From Desulfatibacillum aliphaticivorans DSM 15576 (GTDB lineage: Bacteria; Desulfobacterota; Desulfobacteria; Desulfobacterales; Desulfatibacillaceae): DNA of 64,000 nt. Below, piece by piece: positions 33,107 to 40,836 of this stretch (its first letter is position 1; every line of letters starts with the position of its first letter). The stretch is taken from positions 15,511-79,510 of the forward strand of contig NZ_AUCT01000032.1 in assembly GCF_000429905.1 (NCBI RefSeq), in the 5' to 3' direction. Under the pieces are notes generated by a model, which was not told the DNA's origin, did no database searches, and worked only from the letters and a program-made list of their open reading frames with translations. The position numbers and the translations under genes were made by a program.

Positions 33107-33397
33107 GTGGCGAAACTCTTTAATTTCAAAGACAATAAACCATGGGCCCAGGATATGACCATTGTCATGCAGTTGGGCCTGACCATGGCCGGCTGCATAG
33201 CCTTCTGCTTCTGGGCCGGTTATGAACTGGACAAATGGTTGGGGACCAGGGGGGTCTTCATCACAATCGGAACTTTGTTGGGAGTGGCTGGCGGAGCGAA
33301 TGTCTGCTATCGCGCGATAATGGATTTAACCCGGGATTCCGGGAAAGGGGACAAGGGCGAAAAATCGCCCGAAGACAAACAGGATGGAACAGGTTAA
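33107..33397 (+). CDS. atpZ: AtpZ-like F0-associated membrane protein
   Basis: A 96-residue protein from GTG 33107. Two membrane helices (MTIVMQLGLTMAGCIAFCFWAGYELDKWLG and GVFITIGTLLGVAGGANVCYRAIM, in parts) surround the conserved G-YELD-WLG motif. A charged C-terminal tail follows. The AtpZ/AtpI-like family is thought to carry Mg2+/Ca2+ or to help c-ring assembly. It overlaps atpI by 14 bases, opening the F0 operon. Confidence 0.8.
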   Translation: MAKLFNFKDNKPWAQDMTIVMQLGLTMAGCIAFCFWAGYELDKWLGTRGVFITIGTLLGVAGGANVCYRAIMDLTRDSGKGDKGEKSPEDKQDGTG

Positions 33398-33758
33398 CGA
33401 GCTGCGGAGGCGTTATTGCCCCAGGGCGCTGGCTCTGGCGGTCATGGCAGGCGCCATCCTGATTGTGCTGGACATGAAGCCCATCGGTAAGGGGATCATC
33501 TTAGGGACTTTATTCAGCATCCTCAATTTTCTCATTATGAGCCAGGCCTTGCCAATGGCTGTTGTGCAAGGCAGAAAAGGCAGCATGCTTCGCAGCTTGG
33601 GGTCCGTTCTGGTCCGGTTTGTGTTAATGGCCGGGGCCCTGTTTGTAGGCGCGAAATATGATGCCTATAATTTTTTCGCCGTGGCGGGGGGGCTGTTCGC
33701 CGTTCAATTGGTTATTTTGGCGGATCATTTGCTCAAGGCGCTGCGGAGGCAAATCTGA
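33384..33758 (+). CDS. atpI: ATP synthase subunit I
   Basis: A 124-residue protein with four hydrophobic helices (ALALAVMAGAILIVLDM, GIILGTLFSILNFLIMSQAL, VRFVLMAGALFVG, FFAVAGGLFAVQLVILADHLL). The layout is that of ATP synthase I, which assists c-ring assembly. It overlaps atpZ by 14 bases and is 94 bases before atpB. Confidence 0.82.
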   Translation: MEQVNELRRRYCPRALALAVMAGAILIVLDMKPIGKGIILGTLFSILNFLIMSQALPMAVVQGRKGSMLRSLGSVLVRFVLMAGALFVGAKYDAYNFFAVAGGLFAVQLVILADHLLKALRRQI

Positions 33759-33852
33759 ATTTTTCAGTGTTGAATTTGGGTGCGAGCCGTGATAGGGATG
33801 CGCGCCCTTGGGGAAAATTTGACGTAAATAAATAAAGACGGGTTTCGAGATT

Positions 33853-34548
33853 ATGGATGAACTTGGGAGAATACATCAGTTGCTTGTGCCGCTGACGGAT
33901 GGTTATACAATGACCTTCAATTTGGAAGTCATTCTCATGACCTGGATCGTCATCGGCATTTTGCTTTTATTCGGGTTCCTGGCCGTGAAAAAGCGCGGCG
34001 TGATTCCCAACCCCATGCAGGTGGTGGGCGAGCTTTTCGTCAAAAACCTGTATGATCTTGCGGACGACGCCTTGGAAGAGGAATTGGGTAAAAAGTACGG
34101 CCCCATGATTTGTGCGCTGTTCCTTTTTCTGTGGATGAGCAACATGCTGGGCGTTTTGCCGCCCTTGGGCTTCATTCCGGAGTTTTCCGAGCCCACCAAA
34201 GATTTGAACACGCCGTTGGGGTTGGGCCTTCTGGGCTTTTTCATCGCTCACGCCGCGGGCATCAAGGAAAAGGGCATCAAGGACTACCTCAAGGTGTACA
34301 TCGAACCCTTCGCTTTCATGCTGCCTCTCAATCTGATTGGCGAACTGGCCAAGGTGGTTTCCATCTCCTTCCGTCTGTTCGGTAACATCATGGGCGGCTC
34401 CATCATCATCCTGGTGGTTTCCCACCTTACGTACTCCATACTGCTTCCCCCGGCCTTGTTCGGCTTCTTTGGGATCTTTGTGGGCACCATCCAGGCTTTT
34501 GTGTTCACCATGCTGACCACGGTCTATATTTCTGTTCAGGTGAAATAG
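33853..34548 (+). CDS. atpB: F0 subunit a
   Basis: A 231-residue membrane protein, the stator channel that passes ions to the c ring. The helix with LNLIGELAKVVSISFRLFGNIMGG (about 155-178) contains the essential Arg (SFRLFGN), and FVFTMLTTVYISVQVK closes the protein as usual. Five or six membrane segments are visible. It is 2 bases from the fused c gene, with which it is co-transcribed. Na+ versus H+ use is not decided by this subunit alone, but the c subunits suggest Na+. Confidence 0.95.
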   Translation: MDELGRIHQLLVPLTDGYTMTFNLEVILMTWIVIGILLLFGFLAVKKRGVIPNPMQVVGELFVKNLYDLADDALEEELGKKYGPMICALFLFLWMSNMLGVLPPLGFIPEFSEPTKDLNTPLGLGLLGFFIAHAAGIKEKGIKDYLKVYIEPFAFMLPLNLIGELAKVVSISFRLFGNIMGGSIIILVVSHLTYSILLPPALFGFFGIFVGTIQAFVFTMLTTVYISVQVK

Positions 34549-34550
34549 TT

Positions 34551-35528
34551 ATGAATGATATTGTGATGTGGGCCGAAGTGGCCGCGTTTATTGGAGGCGG
34601 GTTAGCGATGGGCTTTGGAGCTATTGGCGCTGCAGTCGGCGAAGGGTACGCTGCAGCCAACGCCAACGCCGCTATCTCACGGAATCCGGAAGTAAGCGGA
34701 GACGTTTTCAAGACCATGCTGGTGGGCCAGGCGGTTGCCGAGTCTGCGGCTATTTTCGCCCTGGTTGTGGCCATGCTGCTGGTCTTTGCCAAGGTGGATG
34801 ACACCGCAACCTGGATGACGGTGACCGTGTTTTTGTCCTCGGGCCTTTGCATGGGCCTGGGCGCCATCGGCTCCGGCATCGGTTCCGGTTTTCCTGCAGG
34901 CGCCGCCTGTGAGGGCACCGCTCGTCAGCCTGCAATGGGCGGTAGACTGGTGACCAACATGCTCATCGGCTCCGCCGTGTGTCAGACCCCGGCGATCTTC
35001 GCCCTGGTGGTCTCCTTTATTCTCATGTTCACCAATTTTTCCGACAGGCCGGTCAACCCCACGTGGGCAGCCATCTTGGGCGCAGGCCTTGCTTCGGGAT
35101 TGGGCGCCATTGGCTCCGGCCTCGGCGGCGGGCTTGTGGCTCAGGCAAGCTGCGAGGGCGTTGCCCGTAAGCCGGAAGCCGCAGGCACCCTGACCAACGT
35201 CATGCTGCTGGGCCAGGCGGTTACTCAAACCACGGCCATTTACGGCATGCTGGTCTCTTTTATCCTCATGTTTAAAGCCTTCGATCCCGCAGGCACGACT
35301 TTGGCTCCGGCCATGGCTCTGCTCTCCGCAGGAATCTGCATGGGCATCGGCGCTATCGGGCCGGGCGTAGGCGAAGGTTTTGCAGCACAGAGCGCAGTGG
35401 GTTGGATTGCAAGGAACGAAAACGCCACGGCGGAACTGACCCGCACCATGCTGGTGGGGCAGGCCGTTGCAGAGTCCACGGGCATCTACGCCCTGGTGGT
35501 GGCGTTGGTACTGATATTTGTTGTGTAA
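34551..35528 (+). CDS. Four-hairpin fused F0 c subunit with two intact and two altered ion sites
   Basis: A 325-residue membrane protein built from four c-type hairpins in one chain: about 1-85, 86-165, 170-245 and 250-325. Each has the Gly-rich GAIG helix and a second helix with the site. Site residues in hairpin order (helix 1 / helix 2): E31/E64, S112/Q145, G193/Q226, E275/E308. So hairpins 1 and 4 keep both carboxylates (GVGEG and VAES), while 2 and 3 have lost both (VCQT and VTQT). Hairpin 4 is closest to the separate atpE product. The polar loop is RNP, RQP, RKP and RNE. It starts 2 bases after atpB. The ribosome site is weaker than that of atpE. I infer a minor rotor component, as in the Acetobacterium mixed ring, where c1 has two hairpins with one site. 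Confidence 0.9.
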   Translation: MNDIVMWAEVAAFIGGGLAMGFGAIGAAVGEGYAAANANAAISRNPEVSGDVFKTMLVGQAVAESAAIFALVVAMLLVFAKVDDTATWMTVTVFLSSGLCMGLGAIGSGIGSGFPAGAACEGTARQPAMGGRLVTNMLIGSAVCQTPAIFALVVSFILMFTNFSDRPVNPTWAAILGAGLASGLGAIGSGLGGGLVAQASCEGVARKPEAAGTLTNVMLLGQAVTQTTAIYGMLVSFILMFKAFDPAGTTLAPAMALLSAGICMGIGAIGPGVGEGFAAQSAVGWIARNENATAELTRTMLVGQAVAESTGIYALVVALVLIFVV

Positions 35529-35560
35529 AATATAATTTCTTTTTCTCAGGAGGTAGGCAA

Positions 35561-35809
35561 ATGGCAATCGAAGGTGCAGACATCATCAAAGCGGCAGGTC
35601 TTTTGGGCGCAGGCATTTCCATGGGTTTGGGAGCTATCGGGCCCGGTGTCGGTGAAGGTATGGCGGCAGCCAAGGCTTGTGAAGCGATTGGACGCAACCC
35701 CAAGGAAGCCGGTCTGTTGACCCGCACCATGCTGGTCGGCCAGGCTGTTTCCGAGTCCACGGGCATCTATTCTCTGGTTATCGCGCTCCTTTTGCTCTTT
35801 GTGGTCTAA
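35561..35809 (+). CDS. atpE: F0 subunit c, two-carboxylate type
   Basis: An 82-residue proteolipid from ATG 35561, preceded by a strong CAGGAGGTAG. Helix 1 has GAIGPGVGEGMAAAK with E32. The loop is GRNPKEAG. Helix 2 has VGQAVSESTGIYSLVIALLLLF with E65, S66, T67 and Y70. This E32/E65 arrangement is the two-carboxylate Na+-coupling motif described for Fusobacterium nucleatum; the classic Ilyobacter motif has Q32. It forms the main part of the ring in the inner membrane. The stop is 15 bases before the b' gene. Confidence 0.93.
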   Translation: MAIEGADIIKAAGLLGAGISMGLGAIGPGVGEGMAAAKACEAIGRNPKEAGLLTRTMLVGQAVSESTGIYSLVIALLLLFVV

Positions 35810-35824
35810 TACGGGGAAGAATTC

Positions 35825-36277
35825 ATGGAAGTTGTCAGCAATATCGCCTTAATCAGCATCAACGAGACGTTGGTCGTCCAGGTGATTTCTTTCCTGATCT
35901 TCCTTTTTATCGCCAAAAAGTTCATTTTTACTCCCCTGCAGGATTCCATGGGTGAAAGGGACTCCCAAATCAAGGGCGCCCAAAACGACATCGCCCAGGT
36001 TAAGCAGGAAATGGACGCCATGGCTGCAGAACTTGCCAAGCACGAGGCTGACGCCAAAAGCAAAGCTTTGTCCTTGAAAAATGAATTGGAAGATGAAGGC
36101 AAAAAAGAAGCCCTGGACATCGTAAACGCCGCTCGGAAAGATATTGAAGGCTTGCGCGCTGAAGCCGCCGCCCATGTGGACGACCAAATCGCCCAAGCCC
36201 GTCAGTTCTTTCAGGCTGAATCCGAGGCGCTAAGCATAAGCATTATGGAAAGCATGCTGGGTAGAAAGGTTTCTTGA
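35825..36277 (+). CDS. F0 subunit b' (peripheral stalk)
   Basis: A 150-residue protein with one N-terminal membrane helix (TLVVQVISFLIFLFIAKKFIFTPL in parts, about 14-37) and a long charged coiled coil to the C-terminus, the usual b/b' build. It is 15 bases downstream of atpE and 146 bases upstream of the second b-type gene, and so is the shorter of two stalk subunits. Confidence 0.85.
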   Translation: MEVVSNIALISINETLVVQVISFLIFLFIAKKFIFTPLQDSMGERDSQIKGAQNDIAQVKQEMDAMAAELAKHEADAKSKALSLKNELEDEGKKEALDIVNAARKDIEGLRAEAAAHVDDQIAQARQFFQAESEALSISIMESMLGRKVS

Positions 36278-36423
36278 TAGAAGCCGCCTTCCCGGCCCTT
36301 CCAGGTATAATGACGGATTTGACGGGCCCTAACTGATCCGAGTCCTATGGTCCTCGGTCCCTACAGCATCATGGGGAGGACGGCATCCAATAGGACCAAG
36401 GCCCACAAATATTGGAGAGGCTG

Positions 36424-36990
36424 ATGAAACATTCGGCGCAAAAGATCGGGTTGTTCGCAGGCGTGCTGTTCATGTTTTTCGCCGCGAACGCCTTTGCAGC
36501 GGAAACTCAGAGCTGGAGGCCTACCTACGACTTTGTCATGCGGTGGGTCAACTTTGCTATCATGGCGTTTTTATTCTTTAAATTCGCCTGGGGGCCCCTA
36601 ACCCGCTGGCTGCGGGGGCAGGGCGATGAAGTGGCCGCCCAAATCAAGGATATGGAAGAAAAAAAGCAAGCGATCCTGGAAAAAATGGCCGAAACCAAGG
36701 AACAGATCCAAAAGCGCTCCCAGTACCTGGAAGAACTTATGGCCAGAACCACGGAAAATGCCAAGATGGAAAAAGAGCAGATTGTGGAACAGGCCAAGGC
36801 CGAAGGCGCTCTCATGATCCAGCTTGCCAAGGAGCGGGCCGATTACCAGATCACGGCCGCCAGAAAGCAATTCCGCGCGGAGCTTATTGACGAAGCGGTG
36901 GAACTGGCGTCCCAAAAACTGCCGGGGATCATTTCCTCTGACGACGAAAGCCAGATCCAGACGGACTATCTGGAAAAAGCCCTGCAGTAA
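36424..36990 (+). CDS. atpF: F0 subunit b (peripheral stalk)
   Basis: A 188-residue protein from ATG 36424 (GGAGAGG just upstream; a TTG at 36412 is less likely). An N-terminal hydrophobic signal-like segment (KIGLFAGVLFMFFAANAFAAE) is followed by a second membrane helix (WVNFAIMAFLFFKFAWGPL) and a long coiled coil with KRSQYLEELMARTTENAKMEKEQIVEQAKAEG (in parts). A cleavable leader before the anchor is seen in b subunits of some Desulfobacterota. No delta or F1 genes follow; a terminator does. The 134-base space after the b' gene has partly paired repeats. Confidence 0.87.
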   Translation: MKHSAQKIGLFAGVLFMFFAANAFAAETQSWRPTYDFVMRWVNFAIMAFLFFKFAWGPLTRWLRGQGDEVAAQIKDMEEKKQAILEKMAETKEQIQKRSQYLEELMARTTENAKMEKEQIVEQAKAEGALMIQLAKERADYQITAARKQFRAELIDEAVELASQKLPGIISSDDESQIQTDYLEKALQ

Positions 36991-37043
36991 GCCGCCCTCC
37001 GAAAGGCGGACAGGATAGGGCATTTCCTGCTAAAAATGACTTT

Positions 37044-37079
37044 AAGGCCCCACCCATAATTGTGGGTAGGGCCTTTTTT
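37044..37079 (+). terminator. Terminator of the F0 operon
   Basis: AAGGCCC CACCCA (37044-37056) pairs with TGTGGGTAGGGCCTT (37061-37075), a long stem followed by TTTTTTC. This shows that the operon ends after atpF. Confidence 0.85.
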
Positions 37080-37089
37080 CATTCCATCC

Positions 37090-38091
37090 TTAAACCACGT
37101 CCGTGTCCCCCAAGGTCAAATGCCACCTTAAAGGATCCATCCATGATTTTGCGTCCCCCCCCTCAAAGCGGCCTGCAAGATGGAACACCTTGGGCGCCGC
37201 CGCTCTGGGAACAGGATAAAATCCCAACCGGGACGCCAACCCATTCCTACTAATGGGAAACATGGCCGTAAGCATAAAACACCCAAGCGAAGCCGCGCGG
37301 AACTTGGCGGCTTTTACAGCCTGTTCCATGACCTTAATAGAATCCAAAGGGAAGCAATCCGCCAGTACGCACACTTTAAGCCCGGCAACATGCTGAACCC
37401 GGAGCGTGTAATAGCCTTGCAAGCGACCTGCGTTAAACAGCCCGAAAACCTTGTAGCCAAAGTCGGGCAAGTCCAGGTACCGCCACTGCAAGTAGGCTCT
37501 GTCTCTGACCTGTATGACTCCGTCCCGCGGCTTATGGGCCTCCCAAAGCGCGTCAAACTGGGGACTAATCCTTTCCATGGGGACGTCCTCCCAACCTGAG
37601 GCCAGTCTTGGGGATGAGTAGACCTTAAGCAGAGCGGAAAAAGAGGTGAATCCAACCCGGGCTAGCAGATCCCCGACGCGGCGCCACCCTAAGCTCCTGA
37701 TAAATCCGGGCATGGAGTTTTTGTTGGGAAAACCCCAAACCGCGCCTATTCCGTGCTCCGACTCCATATGCGCATAAACCTGGCGGGCAAGGCTTGTAAA
37801 GACTCTCCGCCCCTGGCAGCGGGGATGCACCATGGTATCGCAGGAATACCCGCAGAGGGTCTCTACGCCGTCCACAAGCATTCTAACGGGTATGGCGGCG
37901 TATTGCCCTACAATCCTGCCCTGATCCTCTGCAAGCATGATAAAGCCCCGCCCGGCGGGGTTATTCAGGAATTGCCATTTCCAGGCGTTGAGCCGGGCGC
38001 GGACAGGGTCCACCTGGCCGAAAACCGCCCTTCGAAGAGCCAGGATGCCGTGCTCGTCGCCGGCTTTATAGGATTTTGCCTGCCAGGTCAT
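37090..38091 (-). CDS. GNAT-type acetyltransferase, double-domain
   Basis: A 333-residue protein. The N-terminal half has GNAT features: FIMLAEDQGRIVGQYAAIPVRM and TMVHPRCQGRRVFTSLARQVYAHME (in parts), with the QGRRVF acyl-CoA loop. The C-terminal half has a second, weaker GNAT-like domain (VRDRAYLQWRYLDLPD, FGYKVFGLF). Enzymes of this build often acylate sugars or lipids in envelope glycan loci. The gene lies upstream in position, but on the same strand as, the radical SAM and deacetylase genes to its right, 53 bases apart. Substrate unknown. Confidence 0.72.
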   Translation of the reverse strand: MTWQAKSYKAGDEHGILALRRAVFGQVDPVRARLNAWKWQFLNNPAGRGFIMLAEDQGRIVGQYAAIPVRMLVDGVETLCGYSCDTMVHPRCQGRRVFTSLARQVYAHMESEHGIGAVWGFPNKNSMPGFIRSLGWRRVGDLLARVGFTSFSALLKVYSSPRLASGWEDVPMERISPQFDALWEAHKPRDGVIQVRDRAYLQWRYLDLPDFGYKVFGLFNAGRLQGYYTLRVQHVAGLKVCVLADCFPLDSIKVMEQAVKAAKFRAASLGCFMLTAMFPISRNGLASRLGFYPVPRAAAPKVFHLAGRFEGGDAKSWMDPLRWHLTLGDTDVV

Positions 38092-38144
38092 AGGCGCCTC
38101 TTAGGAGGTAAAAACTGGCTCACAAGGGGGTTTTAGGCCAAGTA

Positions 38145-39497
38145 TTACTTAAAAAGCATGTTTTGTGAATTTTTTAACATGTCCCCTAACACATTAAAAA
38201 TTGGCCGGGGGCGTAAATAAAATTTCCAATAGGCCTGGTGCAGCATTCTTTTGAGCTTTTCCAGGTCATGATCGAAAAAATTGTAGTGCGGATACTGATG
38301 GGCGGGGAAATTTTCCGGATTCAGGCCGCAATTGTCGGCCAAGGCCGTTCCGGGAAAGGGCACGATCAAATGAAAAGCCGCATAATCGGGATCAAGATTT
38401 AAGGCTAACTTAATGGTGGCCTCCATTTCGTAGTCATGTTCGCCCGGAAAGCCGAAATTCATGAATAAAGCCGTCCTTATCCCGAATGATTTACAGAGCC
38501 GGACCGCCTTGTAGCAGTCTTTAACCAGTATCCCTTTGCCTGTTTGCTTTAAAATCCGGTCCGTCCCGGCTTCCACGCCAAAATGGATGAGGCTGCATCC
38601 GGCCTGAGCCATGGCTTGGGCGACCTCCTCGTCCATGTCCGTAACCCGGGTCTGGCAGCACCAGTTCAAGATTAGTCCGCGATCCTGCAGGCCCTTGCAA
38701 AATTCGAGGACGAACCTTTTGTTGATCGCAAATTCCAGATCCATAAAGTATACATTTTTTAGCCCTATTTTCCGGACCGCCCATTCGGTTTCATCCAGAA
38801 AACGATCCACGCTTTTACGGCGAACCCGGCGCCCGTACATTCCCATATAGCAGAAATTGCACTTTCCGGGGCACCCCCGGGACGCCTCCAGAATCCCAAA
38901 GGATTTTCCCATGACGGGAAAATAATGGTAGGCCTTCATGTCCAGCAAATGAAAAGCGGGGTAGGGCAGGGCGTCCATATTCTTGATAAAGCCTCCGGCC
39001 GGAGACTTTTTAAGGCGCCCCTGCTCCAGCCAGGCCAGTCCGGGAATCTGTTCCAAATCGTTCGGATTTTCAGCGCACGCAATGTCCAGCATGGTTTGTT
39101 CCGGCTCTCCCAAAATTGCGGCCCTGGCCCCGGACTCCCTTAAAATAGCCTCAGGCCGTTCCGTAACGTGAGAACCCAGGATGAACAGTTTGTCTTTGCT
39201 GATATGTCTAAGCGTATCAAAGAAAAAGCGGATGTCCAGGGACGGGCATTGCCAGCGGTCGTATGGAGTGGACGTGACGAACACCCTGTCGTATTTTTCA
39301 GCCAATAGGCCGATTTTTTCCGGTGAATGGCCCTTAACCTGGTTGTCAATGATGCGTACCTCCAGGCCTTGCCGCTCCATCATGGCTGCGGCCAGAGCAA
39401 GGGATAAGGGGGGCCACAAGCGTTTGAACTGGCGTTGCTTCTGGTTTTGTATCCCGGTCCAGTTGGGATTGATCAGCAGGATGCGTTTAGGGTCCAT
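38145..39497 (-). CDS. B12-binding domain radical SAM protein
   Basis: A 450-residue enzyme. The N-terminal part (ILLINPNWTGI..., LAAAMMERQGLEVRIIDNQVKG) is the Rossmann-like B12-binding type. The radical SAM motif is ASRGCPGKCNFCYMGMYG (about 204-221, CxxxCxxC), and FGVEAGTDRILKQTGKG closes the barrel. Such enzymes methylate or rearrange lipid or cofactor substrates. The stop of the deacetylase gene overlaps its ATG (TAATG), so the two act together. HpnJ-like roles in hopanoid synthesis are one option, but the neighbours do not prove it. Confidence 0.87.
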   Translation of the reverse strand: MDPKRILLINPNWTGIQNQKQRQFKRLWPPLSLALAAAMMERQGLEVRIIDNQVKGHSPEKIGLLAEKYDRVFVTSTPYDRWQCPSLDIRFFFDTLRHISKDKLFILGSHVTERPEAILRESGARAAILGEPEQTMLDIACAENPNDLEQIPGLAWLEQGRLKKSPAGGFIKNMDALPYPAFHLLDMKAYHYFPVMGKSFGILEASRGCPGKCNFCYMGMYGRRVRRKSVDRFLDETEWAVRKIGLKNVYFMDLEFAINKRFVLEFCKGLQDRGLILNWCCQTRVTDMDEEVAQAMAQAGCSLIHFGVEAGTDRILKQTGKGILVKDCYKAVRLCKSFGIRTALFMNFGFPGEHDYEMEATIKLALNLDPDYAAFHLIVPFPGTALADNCGLNPENFPAHQYPHYNFFDHDLEKLKRMLHQAYWKFYLRPRPIFNVLGDMLKNSQNMLFK

Positions 39498-40324
39498 TAG
39501 GCCGCCTCCCTGAAAGAGGCCACGCTGACCCCCATTTGATCAAGAGACTGTTTAAGGGCCGGGTCAGTGCACAGGTCCGCGTCATTTTTCCAGGAATAGC
39601 CCCAATGGGCGTATTTTTTCGCCGTGTACTCATCCCCGATTCCGGGATGGAGCATGATTTCCAGCGATTTAAACGCGGAAAAACATTTTAGGGACGACAG
39701 GACCGCCTCCACCGTCATGCGGCCTCCGGCGTTAAGAAATCCTGTGCAGGGAATAACCGGCAAATTCTTGGGGATGCGGGGCTTTACATAAAGCATGCTC
39801 CACGAATTGAGCATGGTCCATTGCAGCCGCCTTTTTAGACCAGTTCCTTTTCGCATTTGCTCCTTCACCAGGGTGCGCATGAAGGGGATTTTGTATTTTT
39901 TTTGAATATCCAGGCATAGCGGAAATACGCCGGGCAGCAGATGCACAAATTGATGGCTGTCCATGTGGCTGGGCTTTACGCCTGCGTCCAAAATCTTTTC
40001 CACCTGGGCGCACAACTCCCTTTTGGCGTGACCCAGATCAAATCTTTGGGTTGCCAGCGCCATGGTCAGGTCGTGGCGGGAAGGCATGCATTCCCCGGAA
40101 AAATAACCGGGGCCGGGCAAAAGAGGCTTTTCGTCCGTCAGCGTCAAATGCACGCCGAGGTCAAGGCCTTTATGGTCCGAGGCGGATTGCACGGCGTGGT
40201 CAAAAGCCTCTCCCGACGCGATTAGGGAAGCCGCTCTGAGCAGGCCCTTGGAATAGGCCTGAACAATCCCCTGGTTTACTCCCTGGGTAAGCCCGAAATC
40301 GTCTCCGTGAAATATAAGATGCAT
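39497..40324 (-). CDS. YdjC/ChbG-type carbohydrate deacetylase
   Basis: A 275-residue hydrolase. The metal site motifs are FHGDDFGLTQGVNQGI (about 4-19, DD), HLTLTDEKPLL (His about 59) and HMDSHQFVHLLP (about 119-130), as in ChbG/YdjC and the HpnK deacetylase. The family removes acetyl groups from oligosaccharides or glycolipids. It is the first of the two-gene set with the radical SAM enzyme. Together with the GNAT gene and the GT2/flippase genes far to the left, it points to glycolipid remodelling, an inference. Confidence 0.87.
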   Translation of the reverse strand: MHLIFHGDDFGLTQGVNQGIVQAYSKGLLRAASLIASGEAFDHAVQSASDHKGLDLGVHLTLTDEKPLLPGPGYFSGECMPSRHDLTMALATQRFDLGHAKRELCAQVEKILDAGVKPSHMDSHQFVHLLPGVFPLCLDIQKKYKIPFMRTLVKEQMRKGTGLKRRLQWTMLNSWSMLYVKPRIPKNLPVIPCTGFLNAGGRMTVEAVLSSLKCFSAFKSLEIMLHPGIGDEYTAKKYAHWGYSWKNDADLCTDPALKQSLDQMGVSVASFREAA

Positions 40325-40349
40325 GGCTGCCTATATGGATTGCAAAACG

Positions 40350-40796
40350 CTATTGAGCGGAAAAATTGTATTCCTTGGCCTTTTTTCTGAGCACGCGCCC
40401 CAACTCCCCCTGCCTGGATTCCAAACCGGGTATGGCGATTACATGCTTGGCGCCATCCTTTTCTTTTAAAACCAAGGCGAAGTCTTCCTCTTCCCCCTGA
40501 TATTCTATGGACTCGACAGCACGAAAGCGCACCCGGCGCTTGTCTTTGGGGCCGGTGCGCCACTTGATGGAATCGATGTCCACCAATAAAGACGGCGCCC
40601 TGCGGCGGGTCCGTTCATAAAGCCAGCCGGTCAAGGCATATAGGATCAATGGAAAAAGCACAATAAGGGCGAATACGCCGTTTTGAAGGCAATAGACCAA
40701 GCCTAGCATAAAAAGCATGGAGTCCAAGGTGAACAAAAACAACCATAACCCAGGATTGCTGTATAGGTGCCTGAACTCTACAACTCGAATTTTCAT
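40350..40796 (-). CDS. Two-helix membrane protein, PH-like domain possible
   Basis: A 148-residue protein. Two membrane segments (LWLFLFTLDSMLFMLGLVYCLQ and FALIVLFPLILYALTGWLY) precede a cytoplasmic domain with SLLVDIDSIKWRTGPKDKRRVRFRAVESIEYQG (in parts), which resembles bacterial PH-like (YdbS or DUF-type) modules. Function unknown. It is 25 bases upstream of the deacetylase gene, on the same strand. Confidence 0.7.
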   Translation of the reverse strand: MKIRVVEFRHLYSNPGLWLFLFTLDSMLFMLGLVYCLQNGVFALIVLFPLILYALTGWLYERTRRRAPSLLVDIDSIKWRTGPKDKRRVRFRAVESIEYQGEEEDFALVLKEKDGAKHVIAIPGLESRQGELGRVLRKKAKEYNFSAQ

Positions 40797-40836
40797 GGGC
40801 CGCCTCCTGTCGAGGAAGGCTTTTTAGATAACCATT

